Shown here: positions 21,059-32,800 of the stretch, piece after piece
How the letters are laid out: every line of letters begins with the position of its first letter
How positions within the stretch are numbered: the first letter of the stretch is position 1
Source: Symsagittifera roscoffensis
Lineage: Eukaryota; Xenacoelomorpha; Acoela; Convolutidae
Assembly (NCBI RefSeq): GCF_963678635.1
Contig: NC_087062.1
Coordinates: 21,317,789-21,381,788, forward strand
Reading direction: 5' to 3'
Length of the DNA stretch: 64,000 nt
The notes under the pieces: generated by a model
What the model was told of the DNA's origin: nothing
What the model saw: the letters and a program-made list of their open reading frames with translations, nothing else
Database searches by the model: none
Position numbers and translations under genes: made by a program

Positions 21059-24000
21059 AATTTTAAATTAAATGCTGAAAAGGGGCAAGCCAATCAGGAG
21101 TTTGTTTTTTTTTAAATAAAAATTAATCAAATTTTAACGGTGAAAAGGAATGTTGATTTGTAAGCCGCAAGCAAACTTGAACATTTTTTAGAAGATTGAA
21201 AGTTCGCACAAAATACTGCTTGGAAAGGTTCCAGATGGGTGCTCTTTAAGCAGGAAATCAGTTCATTTTAAGTTTGAGAGCCAAAAAACTTAGTTTGAGA
21301 TTAGGTTCAGCTAGCATAGAACAATATTATTTCATTTATATTGCCGTATATTGCCGTCCCTTGGGACAAAAATTGTGACATTAAAATAAAACGCATTGTC
21401 ACTTATTCCCCAGCAATTAACTACAATCAATTACCGAGCAAAAAACTGTAAACATTCAAAAATGGCGTCTTGAATGGTTTAAAAGTCATCGTTCTAGAGA
21501 AATTAAGTGAAAGAGGCGGGTTTTTCAATTTTTTTGTTTTGTTGTCTAGATTTTTAACTGAAATATTGTGTTAATGGGCTATTCTAAAACTGAATTAAAT
21601 TGTGCCATGGTAATCGAGAATTCTGAATATAATTTGAACATCTATTTGAAAGCCTCTGCAAAAGGTTTTAATCTTTCGCTTGAGTTTGCGAAAATTTCCG
21701 AATTCAATTCACGTTTTTGAAGTTTTTTTTGTAATTGTATAACTAAGTTTACTAAAGCGTAATAAAATTACAGCAGCTTTCTTGGGGAGAAAAAAAAATT
21801 AGAACTAGCTTTATATAATACAACACAAAATTTACACTGCATCAATATACGGTTTTTATTAGAGTAAATTTTTTGAGTTACACAATATAACATTAAATCA
21901 GAAAGATTATCTCAAGAATTGATTTCTGTTTGTGATCTGGTGTTTTTTTCGCCAACCGGGTAGGAAGGCAGCTTGATGCTCTTTTATGCTTGTCCTTTGA
22001 TTTGAGACGTTACTGAGTAATACGTGATCGCCCTCTTTGTATCGCTTAATTGGCAGAACTTCCACCTTGATTGCCCATTTTTTCAGCGGTTGGTAAAATT
22101 ATTTTAAAAATTGTATTATTACCTCTGACGGGTTGGTGTATTGTTCAAATAAGCCCGTGACGAATTATTTTTCAGTTGTCAATTTGATGAAACAAATTCC
22201 GGTAATTTACCCAGTTTGGTAAAAACTAATCAAAACAAAGGCATCAGTATAATTTATGATTGCGCAGTCATGGTTGAAAACTAAGTTCAGAACAAATAAC
22301 ATTTTTGGTAGACAGATTAAATTTTTTGATCACACATCGAGTGGTGCTATTTGTTGATATAAACGATTGTATAACTCTAGATATAACTATGCCTTCAATA
22401 AATTTTCCCAAAATTATCACAATCTGCTTCAGATAGCCGTTGTAAAAGTCGGTCGAACAAATTGATTAAATGACTAGATAAGTATTGGGGTAGATTAGTA
22501 AATTTATGCCCTACTATGCGACCGAAGCTTCATAGATTTTTATTTCGAGCAGATTATTAAACTTTCTTTTGAAGATGAAAAAGGATTGATAAGGAATTCT
22601 ATTATTGTCTGTCTCAAGATCTCCTGCAGGTAATCTTTGTTATATTTTTTTTCATAAAAATTTTTCGAAACAGCTTAGGTGCAAAAAAATGAGGCTGACT
22701 ATGCAGACTGGTCTTGTTGAATTTTTTGCCTACCATAGGTTTTTACAAGAATTTTGACGACTGTTGGTCTTTGCTATATCTTTACTGGCAAGGTTTGTTG
22801 CCATAAATTTTGCCTGCCGTTTGTTTTTCTAGAATATTTTGCCGACTGTGGGTTGCTTCCGCAACTGCAAAAATGGACGAAAACTAATTGTGTATAAGAA
22901 AACATACAGCTTTCATATCAACAGTAATTCATCTTTTATTCACCAAAAAAAACTAAAATTGTGTACCTTTAATCATCGATTAAAACGCATTTCTTTTGCC
23001 AAATTTGTACTTTGAGTAGCTTCATTCTAACGACTACCAAAATTAAAATTTTATTTTTTTCTGCATTAAATTTCAAATTTCATATGTGCTTTAAACAAAT
23101 CGTATACAAGTTATATTACCGAAAATGTACAATTTAATTAGAGATTATGTATAGATTATGAACACATTTTTATCGGCTATAAAAATGTATACAACTTATT
23201 TACTGATTTCTTGCCTCTTAATTTTTTGAAATAATTCAAAATAAAATTATAATGCATGCTTTTTCAGTCACTGTTTCGTGTTGATTTTACTAAAATGAAA
23301 ATTATGCAAAAATTTTGCAGCAAAAACTAATTGTTTTTAGCTGGATTCAACAATTTCGCACTGAAACTAATGGTGTTAGAAACAGTATTTAAATGAAGTT
23401 AGCATAAATACATTATTTAGCATGTTATTTTTCTCACAGCGGAAACACTTAGATTGCAAAATTTTACATGGATCTCTTCAAACTCATAGTTTTGCAGTAA
23501 GCAAGGCTCCCTAAGTGACTTTAGCTGACTGCAACACTAACGCAGGTTTTTTTCCTGAGTACAATTTTTTGCTAGAAAAATTTAACAAAAGTAATGATTA
23601 AATTAAGTTTCTGTGGCATTCTCTGACGTTTTTCGAATCCTATAGCTTTCAGATAAATCAAATGGTTTTATACGGACTTTATACCGATCTAAAAACTGGC
23701 TATGTTGAATTTTGCTCAATGTTGTTATATCTTTAACTGAACGTTAGTTTTCCTTAACTTTTTTTGGCATGTGTTGGTTTTTGTTGAAAGCTTGGCGACC
23801 GTAAATAGTGCTGTATCTACAGCAGTGTCTGATTTTTGAAAAGTTTTGGTTACTGATAGTAAACATGGGCTCTATTGTTCAAAGTTTCAAACATACCAAC
23901 CGTTCCGATTTTCAAAGAAAGTAACGGAACATTTGTCCTCGTGGATGCTATCTTAACTAGACAAATATCAATTTGTTAGGTAATCTTTTAACAGAAATAT

Positions 24001-24600
24001 TTATAACATCAAAAATACATAATGTAATGAGCTTAAACTATAATTTCTCTCGGAAATCGTAAATTTCATCAAAAGCCATCTTTTTAAACCAATCAGTTGC
24101 TTACATTTGCTGCTTAAAATTATTGATTCTTCGTTCACGTGGTTAATTTAAATGTTCGTCTGAATTGCTGGAATGATTTTTTGAATGGGCACTGAGCTCT
24201 ACAAATGCAGTGGAATGTTTGCATGGGCTGTGAGCTCTTACAGCTTCTACTTCATACAAATGTTTTTTTTTTAATTTGTTGTTACTACCATTTCATGAAG
24301 TGGTAAGGAACTAAGTGCTAGAATTGGTTTCTTTCCAACTCTGTCTACCCCAAAGTGTGCCCAAGTGTGGTATCAAAAAAATCTATATTGCTCTTAGTTC
24401 AGATTCCATTAGGAATTTCAAAAAAGTTGTCTCGCCTCCTGCAAACTGCTCTGAATTTTTCCGTTTTGAGACTAAATGACGGAACGACATTTGCAAATGA
24501 AGCGCTAAAAGGTTGAATTTTCAGTTCATTATAATGCATCTTTTTTAAAAAAAAATTAGCTGTTTTAAATTAACTTAATCGTCTTTTCAAAAACTTAGAG
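21059..24600. other. No gene; two weak minisatellite relics
   Basis: No gene is supported. At 22700-22860 and more weakly at 23690-23860, words such as GAATTTTGACGACTGTTGG, AATTTTGCCTGCCGTTTG and ATATTTTGCCGACTGTGGG recur at about 45-60 bp spacing, suggesting a decayed minisatellite. A short R1 relic (TCCGATTTTCAAAGAAAG, then AACGGAACATTTG) lies at about 23906-23960. Confidence 0.4.
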
Positions 24601-24619
24601 AAAAATAAGAGTTGAAAAA

Positions 24620-25045
24620 CAACTGATCAGGGTCAAAGGTTAGGTGGATTGAAGGGGAGCAAAAGGGAAAACGTTGGAGGGGGGAGAGCTCAACGGAATC
24701 TTTTTGCAATTTGAGTTTAGGTTTTGAAATGGATTAGGCCAGGCCGAACACTCGCCTTGCAAAGTTTCCGGATAACTCACTTGATAAATGCAGAAATTCT
24801 TGCAAAATTTTGCACGACGCGCGAAACAAAAATAACAAAATGGAAAAAAAATCCATTTTAATTGGATTTCCTATTTATTATAAAATCCATTATAATGGAT
24901 TCAAAATGAATTATAATGCATTTTATTTTGGCGAGAAAAAATGGATTTAAATCTATTTTTAGTCCAATTTTGTTGTCTGAACGTAACATGGGAATCGATT
25001 ATATTTACAACATTATAAACCTCGAAAATCCATTATAATCGATTT
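24620..25045. repeat. M-family G-rich block plus AT blocks
   Basis: A G-skewed block (about 24630-24700, GGTGGATTGAAGGGGAGC, GTTGGAGGGGGGAGAGC) is followed at about 150 bp by repeated CCATTATAATGGATT / CCATTATAATCGATT palindromic blocks to 25045. This is the mirror order of the 6360-6790 occurrence, as expected for the opposite orientation. Confidence 0.45.
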
Positions 25046-26520
25046 GTTTTCACTTTTCTTAAGAGGATGATAAAAAACCCTTTAAAATACTGATGGGTTG
25101 TGGGGAAAAAGGGATCAAAAACCAACATAGGACTATTTGCTTTATTGATTACATGTGATTTTTGGCAAAAACAGCGGGACATTTTTTTAAAAAATTTGCT
25201 TTCTAAAAAGACCCCAATGATCATTCTCGTGCCAACTTCAACACTTTTGGAGATTTTACCCATTAATATGGCAAATTTTTCGAGTGTACCACAAATCTTG
25301 CAGTGTTGTTGCCTGATAAAAATACAAAACGAATGCTTTTGCAAGATTTGCAGTACCATAATTTCAGGATCTTTTTGTTGAGAAAACAGTGCCATTGAAA
25401 ACTGGCAAATAGCACTTGAAAGCCAGGACTAGGCAATTTAGTATACAGGCATCTGAAGTGGAAAAAAGTTATTTCTCGAAGTTGCTTTCGTCGACAAGAT
25501 CCGAAATCAAAACAATTATCCATTCGCTACGACTTTAATAGAGCGCAGAAGCCAGCGTTTTGCCTCCAAAGTTGATGGTTGCTTCTTAGGTAGTTTGTAA
25601 AAAAAACAAATTAGACTTAAAATTCTACCTAAAAATTGTTCACTTTAATGCATTTCATTGCATATTTCGGCTGAATTTCTTGTATAATCAATTACCGGTC
25701 TCTTGCTACTTGATAGTAACAGATGGTTAGCGACACGCCACACCCTAGACACAAGTTCCTTCCCACCAGAGAATCAAAGTAAGGACAACTATAGCTTCCC
25801 TCTCAAATATTTTGCATTAAGTTACATGGTATGTTTCCCGTTTCAGGAAACTTGTAGCTTGAATTCATCTAAGAATGAGCAATTTGATTAGCTTCTTCCT
25901 CTGACGTTTCTTTTTCTGATTTTTGATTTTTATAACCAATAGAACAACTAATTGCGCTTCTTGATATACATTTTTTTTATAGTTTAAGCGAGTATTACAA
26001 AATTGATGAACCGTATAATTTTACTTCTTTTAATTATTTTGCAGCCTTTTTTCAGCTAATTTCTTATATTAGCTCCCAAAAATGAAGATGCAAATTTCAC
26101 AAAAGGAAACGAGAGTTATATATTATCCTGCTTAAGAGAATAATTGATTACCTACTTCTCAAATATCTCAGATCGCATGCATTTCTGTAGCGCCATCAAA
26201 TTTACACCTGTTTTCGCTGCTTATACAACAGTGAACTTCATAGAGGATTTATTGACCAAATAAGTCCCTGTTTGATTACTTTATATCTCGTTATTCCCTT
26301 TTCTAACGTTTTTACACACTCAACTTCCTGCTTTCGGCATTTGCTACCATTTTAAAGGGACTTTTTAATTCATTTTAATTGTTTTTACTTTAGATGTCGT
26401 TTATTTGTTCCGCTTATATTGAATAATTCAGGTTTTTGCTCTCTTTTACTGAAAAGCCTGACTTGGATTGAAGCAAACTACAGATATTTTTCGCTGATTA
26501 TATTGCTTTCAGACCTGGCT
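25046..26520. other. No gene identified upstream of the host gene
   Basis: Overlapping frames of 93-120 residues lie at 25033-25523 on both strands with no recognisable motif and heavy simple-sequence bias. Nothing else is supported before the 5' flank of the gene at 26666. Confidence 0.4.
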
Positions 26521-26537
26521 TATTTACTTTTTCACAG
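26521..26537 (+). other. Strong 3' splice-site-like sequence before the ATG
   Basis: TATTTACTTTTTCACAG is a good polypyrimidine tract plus CAG, 128 bp before the start codon at 26666. It could be the acceptor of an intron in the 5' UTR, or of a spliced leader if the organism uses trans-splicing. A CRE-like TGACGTCT lies at 26573-26580. Both are inferences from short matches. Confidence 0.35.
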
Positions 26538-26665
26538 ATAAGTTTACATTCACGAAAATTGGCTGAGCTATCTGACGTCTGACCCGATACTTCTATTCCC
26601 GAAACTTTCTCTGAAAAAGCGTAAGACATAATCCTCAACTGCAAGTTGGAGCATATCGTGAAAAC

Positions 26666-26822
26666 ATGCCGTACAAGACTATTTTGATTCTGAGTGGCGC
26701 CTTCATAATCTTGTTGATGCTGACTATCATGCAGCAGATTGTGAGTTTCTTCCAGAACCAGAACAACCCTGTTTCGTCCATCAATGTGTTAAGGAGCGAC
26801 AATGGTTTCATAGACAGTTCAG
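26666..26822 (+). CDS. Exon 1 of the two-membrane-segment gene
   Basis: ATG in the context AAAACATGC, 52 full codons and one extra base, ending at the consensus donor CAG|GTAAGT. It encodes the N-terminal membrane segment, immediately preceded by only four residues, so it fits a signal anchor better than a cleaved signal peptide. Confidence 0.75.
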
Positions 26823-29800
26823 GTAAGTTTACTTTTACAAAAAAAATTTAATATAAAAGCAGGATTTTAAAAAAGGAACAGTTTGAGCCAGTAATAACCA
26901 CAAAAAACTGGGGCGTTCACCAGTGCCGAAGTGCATCAGAGCCGAACCTGAAAATGTGTTCAAAAGTGTCGAAAGATGATGTTATTTGAACATATTAATA
27001 TACGACATAAGTTTTTATAAGCATTTCGTATTTGAGTAAAAGCAAAACAAAAAACGTTTCATAGCCCAATCATTTCATCTTGAAAATATGTTTCATCTTC
27101 CAAACTCTGTTTCAGTGGTGTTGTTCTCGGCGTTTATCGTTTCGGAACCTGAGAGTGTAGTGGATTCGGTGGATCTGCTCTACGAGAAGTTCAATGTATC
27201 CGACCACTGCCGATGTCTCAATTCCAGTCTGTCCTCCGAATACAAGTGGGAATCCTGTCACAGAATACTTCGTATGGACGATCCAGACATCGACTCACGT
27301 TAGTAGTCTTTGTTGACAAGAAGTTTTGTTTTGTTGAAAGATTCAGCTTGACAATTTGTAACCAAAATGTCAGAAAAATTTCTCTATAACTTTCGGTGCT
27401 CTCCTGAATGAAGTTAATGACAATACCAGGGGCGGACTTAGGGGGTCCCGAATCCCTGACCAACCAAAGGGTTCTCCTTTAGTAATATTTTATGACATTC
27501 ATTTTAGGCTGACCAAGCCTAAAATGTTTGTAAAAGCGCCGTGGGCACCAATATATACTAATTTTGAAAGGGAAATTTCAAAAGAATGCAATTTGTTCGG
27601 ACAAAACTTTCCAAAAAGTGCCAAAAACTGCGAAATGCAGCCAAAAACAGCTTTTTCCAAAAAAGGCCAAAAACTGCATATTTGGTCAAAATTGGGTCTT
27701 CCAAGTAATCTGGGAGCGCTCGGAAATTCAATTTGGTCGACTTAATGAATGGTCGATAATTTTTTCGAAAATATTTTGAAAATCCGCCTCCCCCCTCGAG
27801 AAAATCCTAGATCCTCCCTTTGACACTAACTTGCGTTTTAAAACTACAACGCATTCCTTTTCGACAAATTCTGCTAATTTGTTTTTTAGCGGTTTGAGTT
27901 GTGATTTTTTTTAAAATTTAGTTTAATTCAGGTGGACTAAGAGGGCGCAGGCTTCTTCTTTTTGGAAGTTCGACACCATGGCTACCCAAAAGACCCCCTT
28001 AATGACTGTTGTATGAAATCCATTTATCGCTGACCGACCCTAAAATTTTTCTAAAGATGCTTTGGCAACAATATGAAATAATATTGAGGAGGAGCTCGCG
28101 CAGGAAAAACTCGTATTTTTTGGTTAAATCATTTCTTTTGGCCCATTTGAACCAAAATTTTTCCTCCGTTAGGGACCTAAAAATCAGTTGGAGATCTAAG
28201 CAAGGTAAAGAAAATTTTCATTTTTTTTGGAAAAGTCCGCCAACCATCTCAAGAAAATCCTAGATCCGACCCTGGTTCATTTTTTTGTCAAAAAGAAATA
28301 ATACTCCATTATCGAACAGCAAAGTTTCAAGGCTACAAAAAACGTGAATAATTTCGTGAATGGATTCTAATTTGGAAATGGTCACTAAATTTTTGAATTC
28401 CCAGTGGAAGAAAAAATGGATCTACCGTAACATTTTCCGCAAATTATATTAGGAGGGAGAAAATATGAATTTTTCAGCAAATAAATTTGATTATACCTTA
28501 GATTTAGAGAAAAATAACAATTTATTGGAGAAAAATGATTAAAAGTAGGTTAGTTTATGTAATTAACAGCGTTCAAATGCAATTCCTTATTAAAATTGGG
28601 ACATATGAATTTAAGTCCGCATTTGTTCGAAATGCGTACTTTAAACAGAATTAATTCTTAAATTTAATACGTGGCTAGGTGGAAGTTCTATGGTTGGTCA
28701 CTTAGGGGGGGGGGGGGGGGGGGAGAGCTTGTACGGTTGATCCGGAAAAATATATGTATCGATCCAGTGTTCTCAATTATGCTATTATTATACAATTCTT
28801 GAAACTCAAAAAGCCTAAACGTGTTATATTTTTCTCATTGGATTTGGAAACTTGAAAAATGTTAAAAGTGATTTTTTTTTGGTTTCCTCGAGTTCTTATT
28901 ACACTTTTTGCAACCATCCTAACCGCTATGTTTTTTCCTCTTTGATTTCGGTTCAAAGAGTTTTTGAGATCTCTTTGATTTAGATCTCAAAGAAACTCGG
29001 TGATATAATACATTAGGTGGCAGATTCAAGCAAATAATTGGATCGCTTTTTTGCATACTTCAAAAAGCATATACAATTTATTTCAAGGCCAAGTTTAAAA
29101 GAAATGTATATTTTGTCTTTTTGAATGAATAACAATTCATCTGGTTGAGTAATTTCTATGTAAAAATTATTTTAATAGCATGTACAGATGATTGAAACTG
29201 AAATGACTATATTATGAAATATAGTTAATAAAATAATACATTTTTCATTGGTTGTAAAATAAGCATTTTTCTACACTTAGTTGTAGTAATATTTGAGGCA
29301 TTTACTTGTACTTATTGGAACAAGTTGTATATTTTAAAGCAACTTGTACTTGTACTATTCAATTTGTAATATACAACTTGTACTGACTGGAACCAGTTGT
29401 ATATTTTAAAGCCAACCAGAAACCAAATCACAGCCAATCATCATCATCATAATCATCATCGGGTTTCTTTATCCACTTCTTTTGGAACTCAGAAGTGCTT
29501 CTGGATCAATAGTAAGAGTTCTGAGACCTTATGAACCATATTAATTGTTCCGACTTTCGATACGAAAGTAACGGAATGTTTGTGCTCGGGGTGAGTTTTT
29601 CAGAGATTGTCTACAAGTGAATTTTTCAGAATTGAGTATGCGTTGTATACTTTTTTTCTCAAGTACAGGTCTTTGGCATATTTTTGTATCAAAAGTTTGG
29701 AAGACTTCTGCAATTATCTATAACTTTAACCTAATACTTTTCACCTAAGTGCTGTTCTTGGAATGATTTTTTATTAACAAATTTTTAGGAATAAATGCAA

Positions 29801-32800
29801 CTTGTTGTTCCGACTTTCGATACGAAAGTAACGGAATATTTGTGCTCGGGGTGGGTTTTTTTTCTTCAGACAAATTTCGACTTTTTAACTACCCATTTGT
29901 GACGGATTTTTTAATTATCATTCGAAAGGTATTGTTGTTTTGAGTACAAATTTGAAAAGAAGTTTCACCTGTGAATGTTTTTTGTAAAGTTATGGGGGTT
30001 TAAAGATTGGGATTTTCGCCAATTTGGGACAATTAACGCGCGGTATCTTTCGATCTATTAACGCGTAAGCGGAGATTTAATCCGTCTTAGAAGTTGTTAC
30101 AAATTGATTGAAAGAAGCTTATTTGCCATAATTGATTTGTTACAAGGAGCTAAATTTATCATTTTGTACTTTATATGGCGTATGAGGGGATAATTTTCAT
30201 TAAAAAATTCAAATTTTAGAAAAAAAAATTTTCATTTTGGTTTATTTCTTTTTATTTTTTAATGTTATTATTGCTCCATAAACCCTAAGAAGCAGTCGGA
30301 ACAATCAGGGCTTCGAATTGGAATAAGTTCAGAATTTTCTTACAACTGTTTTTGTTTTTCTCGATAAGCAAAGAAATTGAAAGTTTGTTTCATAGTTGTC
30401 AGTCCAAACAGTCAAAAATAGTTGAGCTTTGTTTCGTGTTCTTTTTGGTACTTTCAGGAGGAAGTTTGATTTTCCACGTCCTGTGGTCGGAACTGCTAAG
30501 TCACCTAGATACTAAGGAATAATATATAAGGGAAGCCAATGAAGATCATGGAGATCGAGACTGGTAATGCAGAAACGATGCAGGTTGAATATGTAGCGTA
30601 CTTCATCATTCTGTATCAGTCTTTTATTGACATTTTACCAAGTAGCGAGTTGCAAAAATTGAGTCTGCTGATAATTATGAATACGATCTTTTGCGATAAG
30701 AAAAACTTTACTTGGTGGAGTTTTTTCATATAGAGGTAACACATGGATGTAAAGGCTGCTATATACTGATGGAAAGTGAACAAAGCATCAAAAACAATTC
30801 CTAGAGACTTCAGAGACGTTTTTAGCGCGTTAACTTTGTCGTAAAATACGACACTTTTTACCCGAGAACACTCTTGTGTAACTTGGTTCCAAATTTTTCA
30901 GTTTTCATCTCATTTATCTTAGGCCTGCATTTGAGAACCAGTTTCCTATATTCATTAAATTGTTTTCAATTGTTAGTCGACAATCGGACAATGCACTATA
31001 CGCAATTAGTTCTTCAAATTGCCACCTACTGTAACATATCACCAGAAATTTCTAGATGTTAAATGTGGTGTCACGTTGAAGTTCGCTTGATTGTGATTCA
31101 GGTTAGCAATCTAACTCTGTTTTTTTTCTTCAATATCTGAGCTATTTTAAATGGTTTGGGCTTATAGAAAAATTCAGTCTCCTCTCTCACAAACTGAAAA
31201 AAAAAGATTAATTCATATTTTAAAAAAATTAAATTTTGTCCATCTTTCATATTTTTAACTTTGCTTTAAAGTTTTGAATGGTAGCTTTGAAAAATTGCGT
31301 GCTAGTTGTACAGCGACCAGCTATCTTTGATTCTTTTCGAATTTGTATGTTTTGTTTTAATATGAGATAATAAATGATGAAAAACTATATTCGGCAAATT
31401 GAGTTATAACCTAAGTGGTTAACTCATAGAGTAATTTCGGATAGGGTACACCGTCTGCTCGTCACGCTATCTTATTTTCGGCCGGATAGATTCGTGCAAC
31501 TTCTTAGTCTAATACCGATCCTAATCTTACTCTTATATCTACTAGTCTCAGGGTGTTTAACTAGTCTCTGCTAGGCTCAATAGATCTAGAGTATACTGGC
31601 TTATTGCGGCAGCTGAAGTTCTCTTGGAGAGGCAACTAATTTCTAAGTTAAATTCAAATCTCTCTGGTGCTGAAATTACAAGTAATTTCAGCACTTACAA
31701 ATAAATGGGTTGTTAGTTAGATGGATTATGATTGGTTAATATTAAATATTTTACAGTGGTAAAATATCTAATTTATCCATTAATAAAATGTAGTTTAGAT
31801 CAGGTTCCAAAATACCTAAATTAATGAACTTGAAAGATATTATGATGAAATAGATTGCTTGTTGTGTTTTAGAAGTATTGATCTTCGAGGCACCAGTGAA
31901 TTATGGCGCATTCCAAACTGAGGCACTGATCTGCGACCACCTCACTGACCCGATAGTGGTCTTCATGTTCATAGTAGTTGCCCAGTCATTTGAACAAATG
32001 AACTATTCATGGACACTGTAAGTACACATGTCACACCATTTCAAAAATAGGAAATTGGGCTCATGGGCTCTTTTTTCTTCAAGGGCTATCCTTTTGTCAC
32101 TTGCCAATTTGTCTTTGTTGAAATTTTGCTCACCAAGCCTAATTTTTCATATCGAAAATTGGTATGCTGACTAGTTGGATCGATCAGAACATATTTGGTC
32201 TTGACTGGTGAAATTACTAATTACATCATAAAATAGATGTTAGAGGTTGGGTGGTGGTTGGTGGTGGGGGGAGGGGATTAATATTAGAAACTGAAGTGAA
32301 TTGAAATATTATCTTAAGAGACATTATAGCCGAAACTCAATATTTCAATTTAATTTTCTTTTTATCCCAAGTGGGTTTAATTATTGCCTTCCTGAGAAGA
32401 CGATCTTCTGGTTTTTTGAACTGATTAAAAACTCGTCAAGCACAGCTTGACATTTAAAAGATAAATGAACTTTTCGACCCAAAAAGAAAGTTGCCGTGGG
32501 CGCTGATAAAATGGGCGTCATAGAAAAAAGAATGTAACTATAAAACTAGCATGTTGATTTTCATGTAGCTTGCTTGCCTTTGAATTTTGGAGAGACTGCT
32601 CGTAATTTATCAAAAATCTAAATATTTTGACAGTTTGTGTTGCGACTTTGTAAATTTCGACTTTCCAACTAGCAAGTTTTGACTGAACTGTTTTATATCA
32701 GCCGGAAGATACCGTTGTCTTGAGCTCAAATTTACAAAAATATATTTGAAATGTGATCAGTTTTTGTTCACAATTGATCAGTATAACCAAGCTATAGATG

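Noticed and set aside
20542-21093. Frames of 80-183 residues on both strands (Leu-Phe-Val-Cys and Asn-Lys-Gln-Thr repeats)
   Set aside because: They are produced by the ACAA tetranucleotide array, which lacks stops in most frames.
25033-25523. Overlapping frames of 86-120 residues on both strands
   Set aside because: No recognisable motif, both strands equally open, AT-biased composition; treated as chance.
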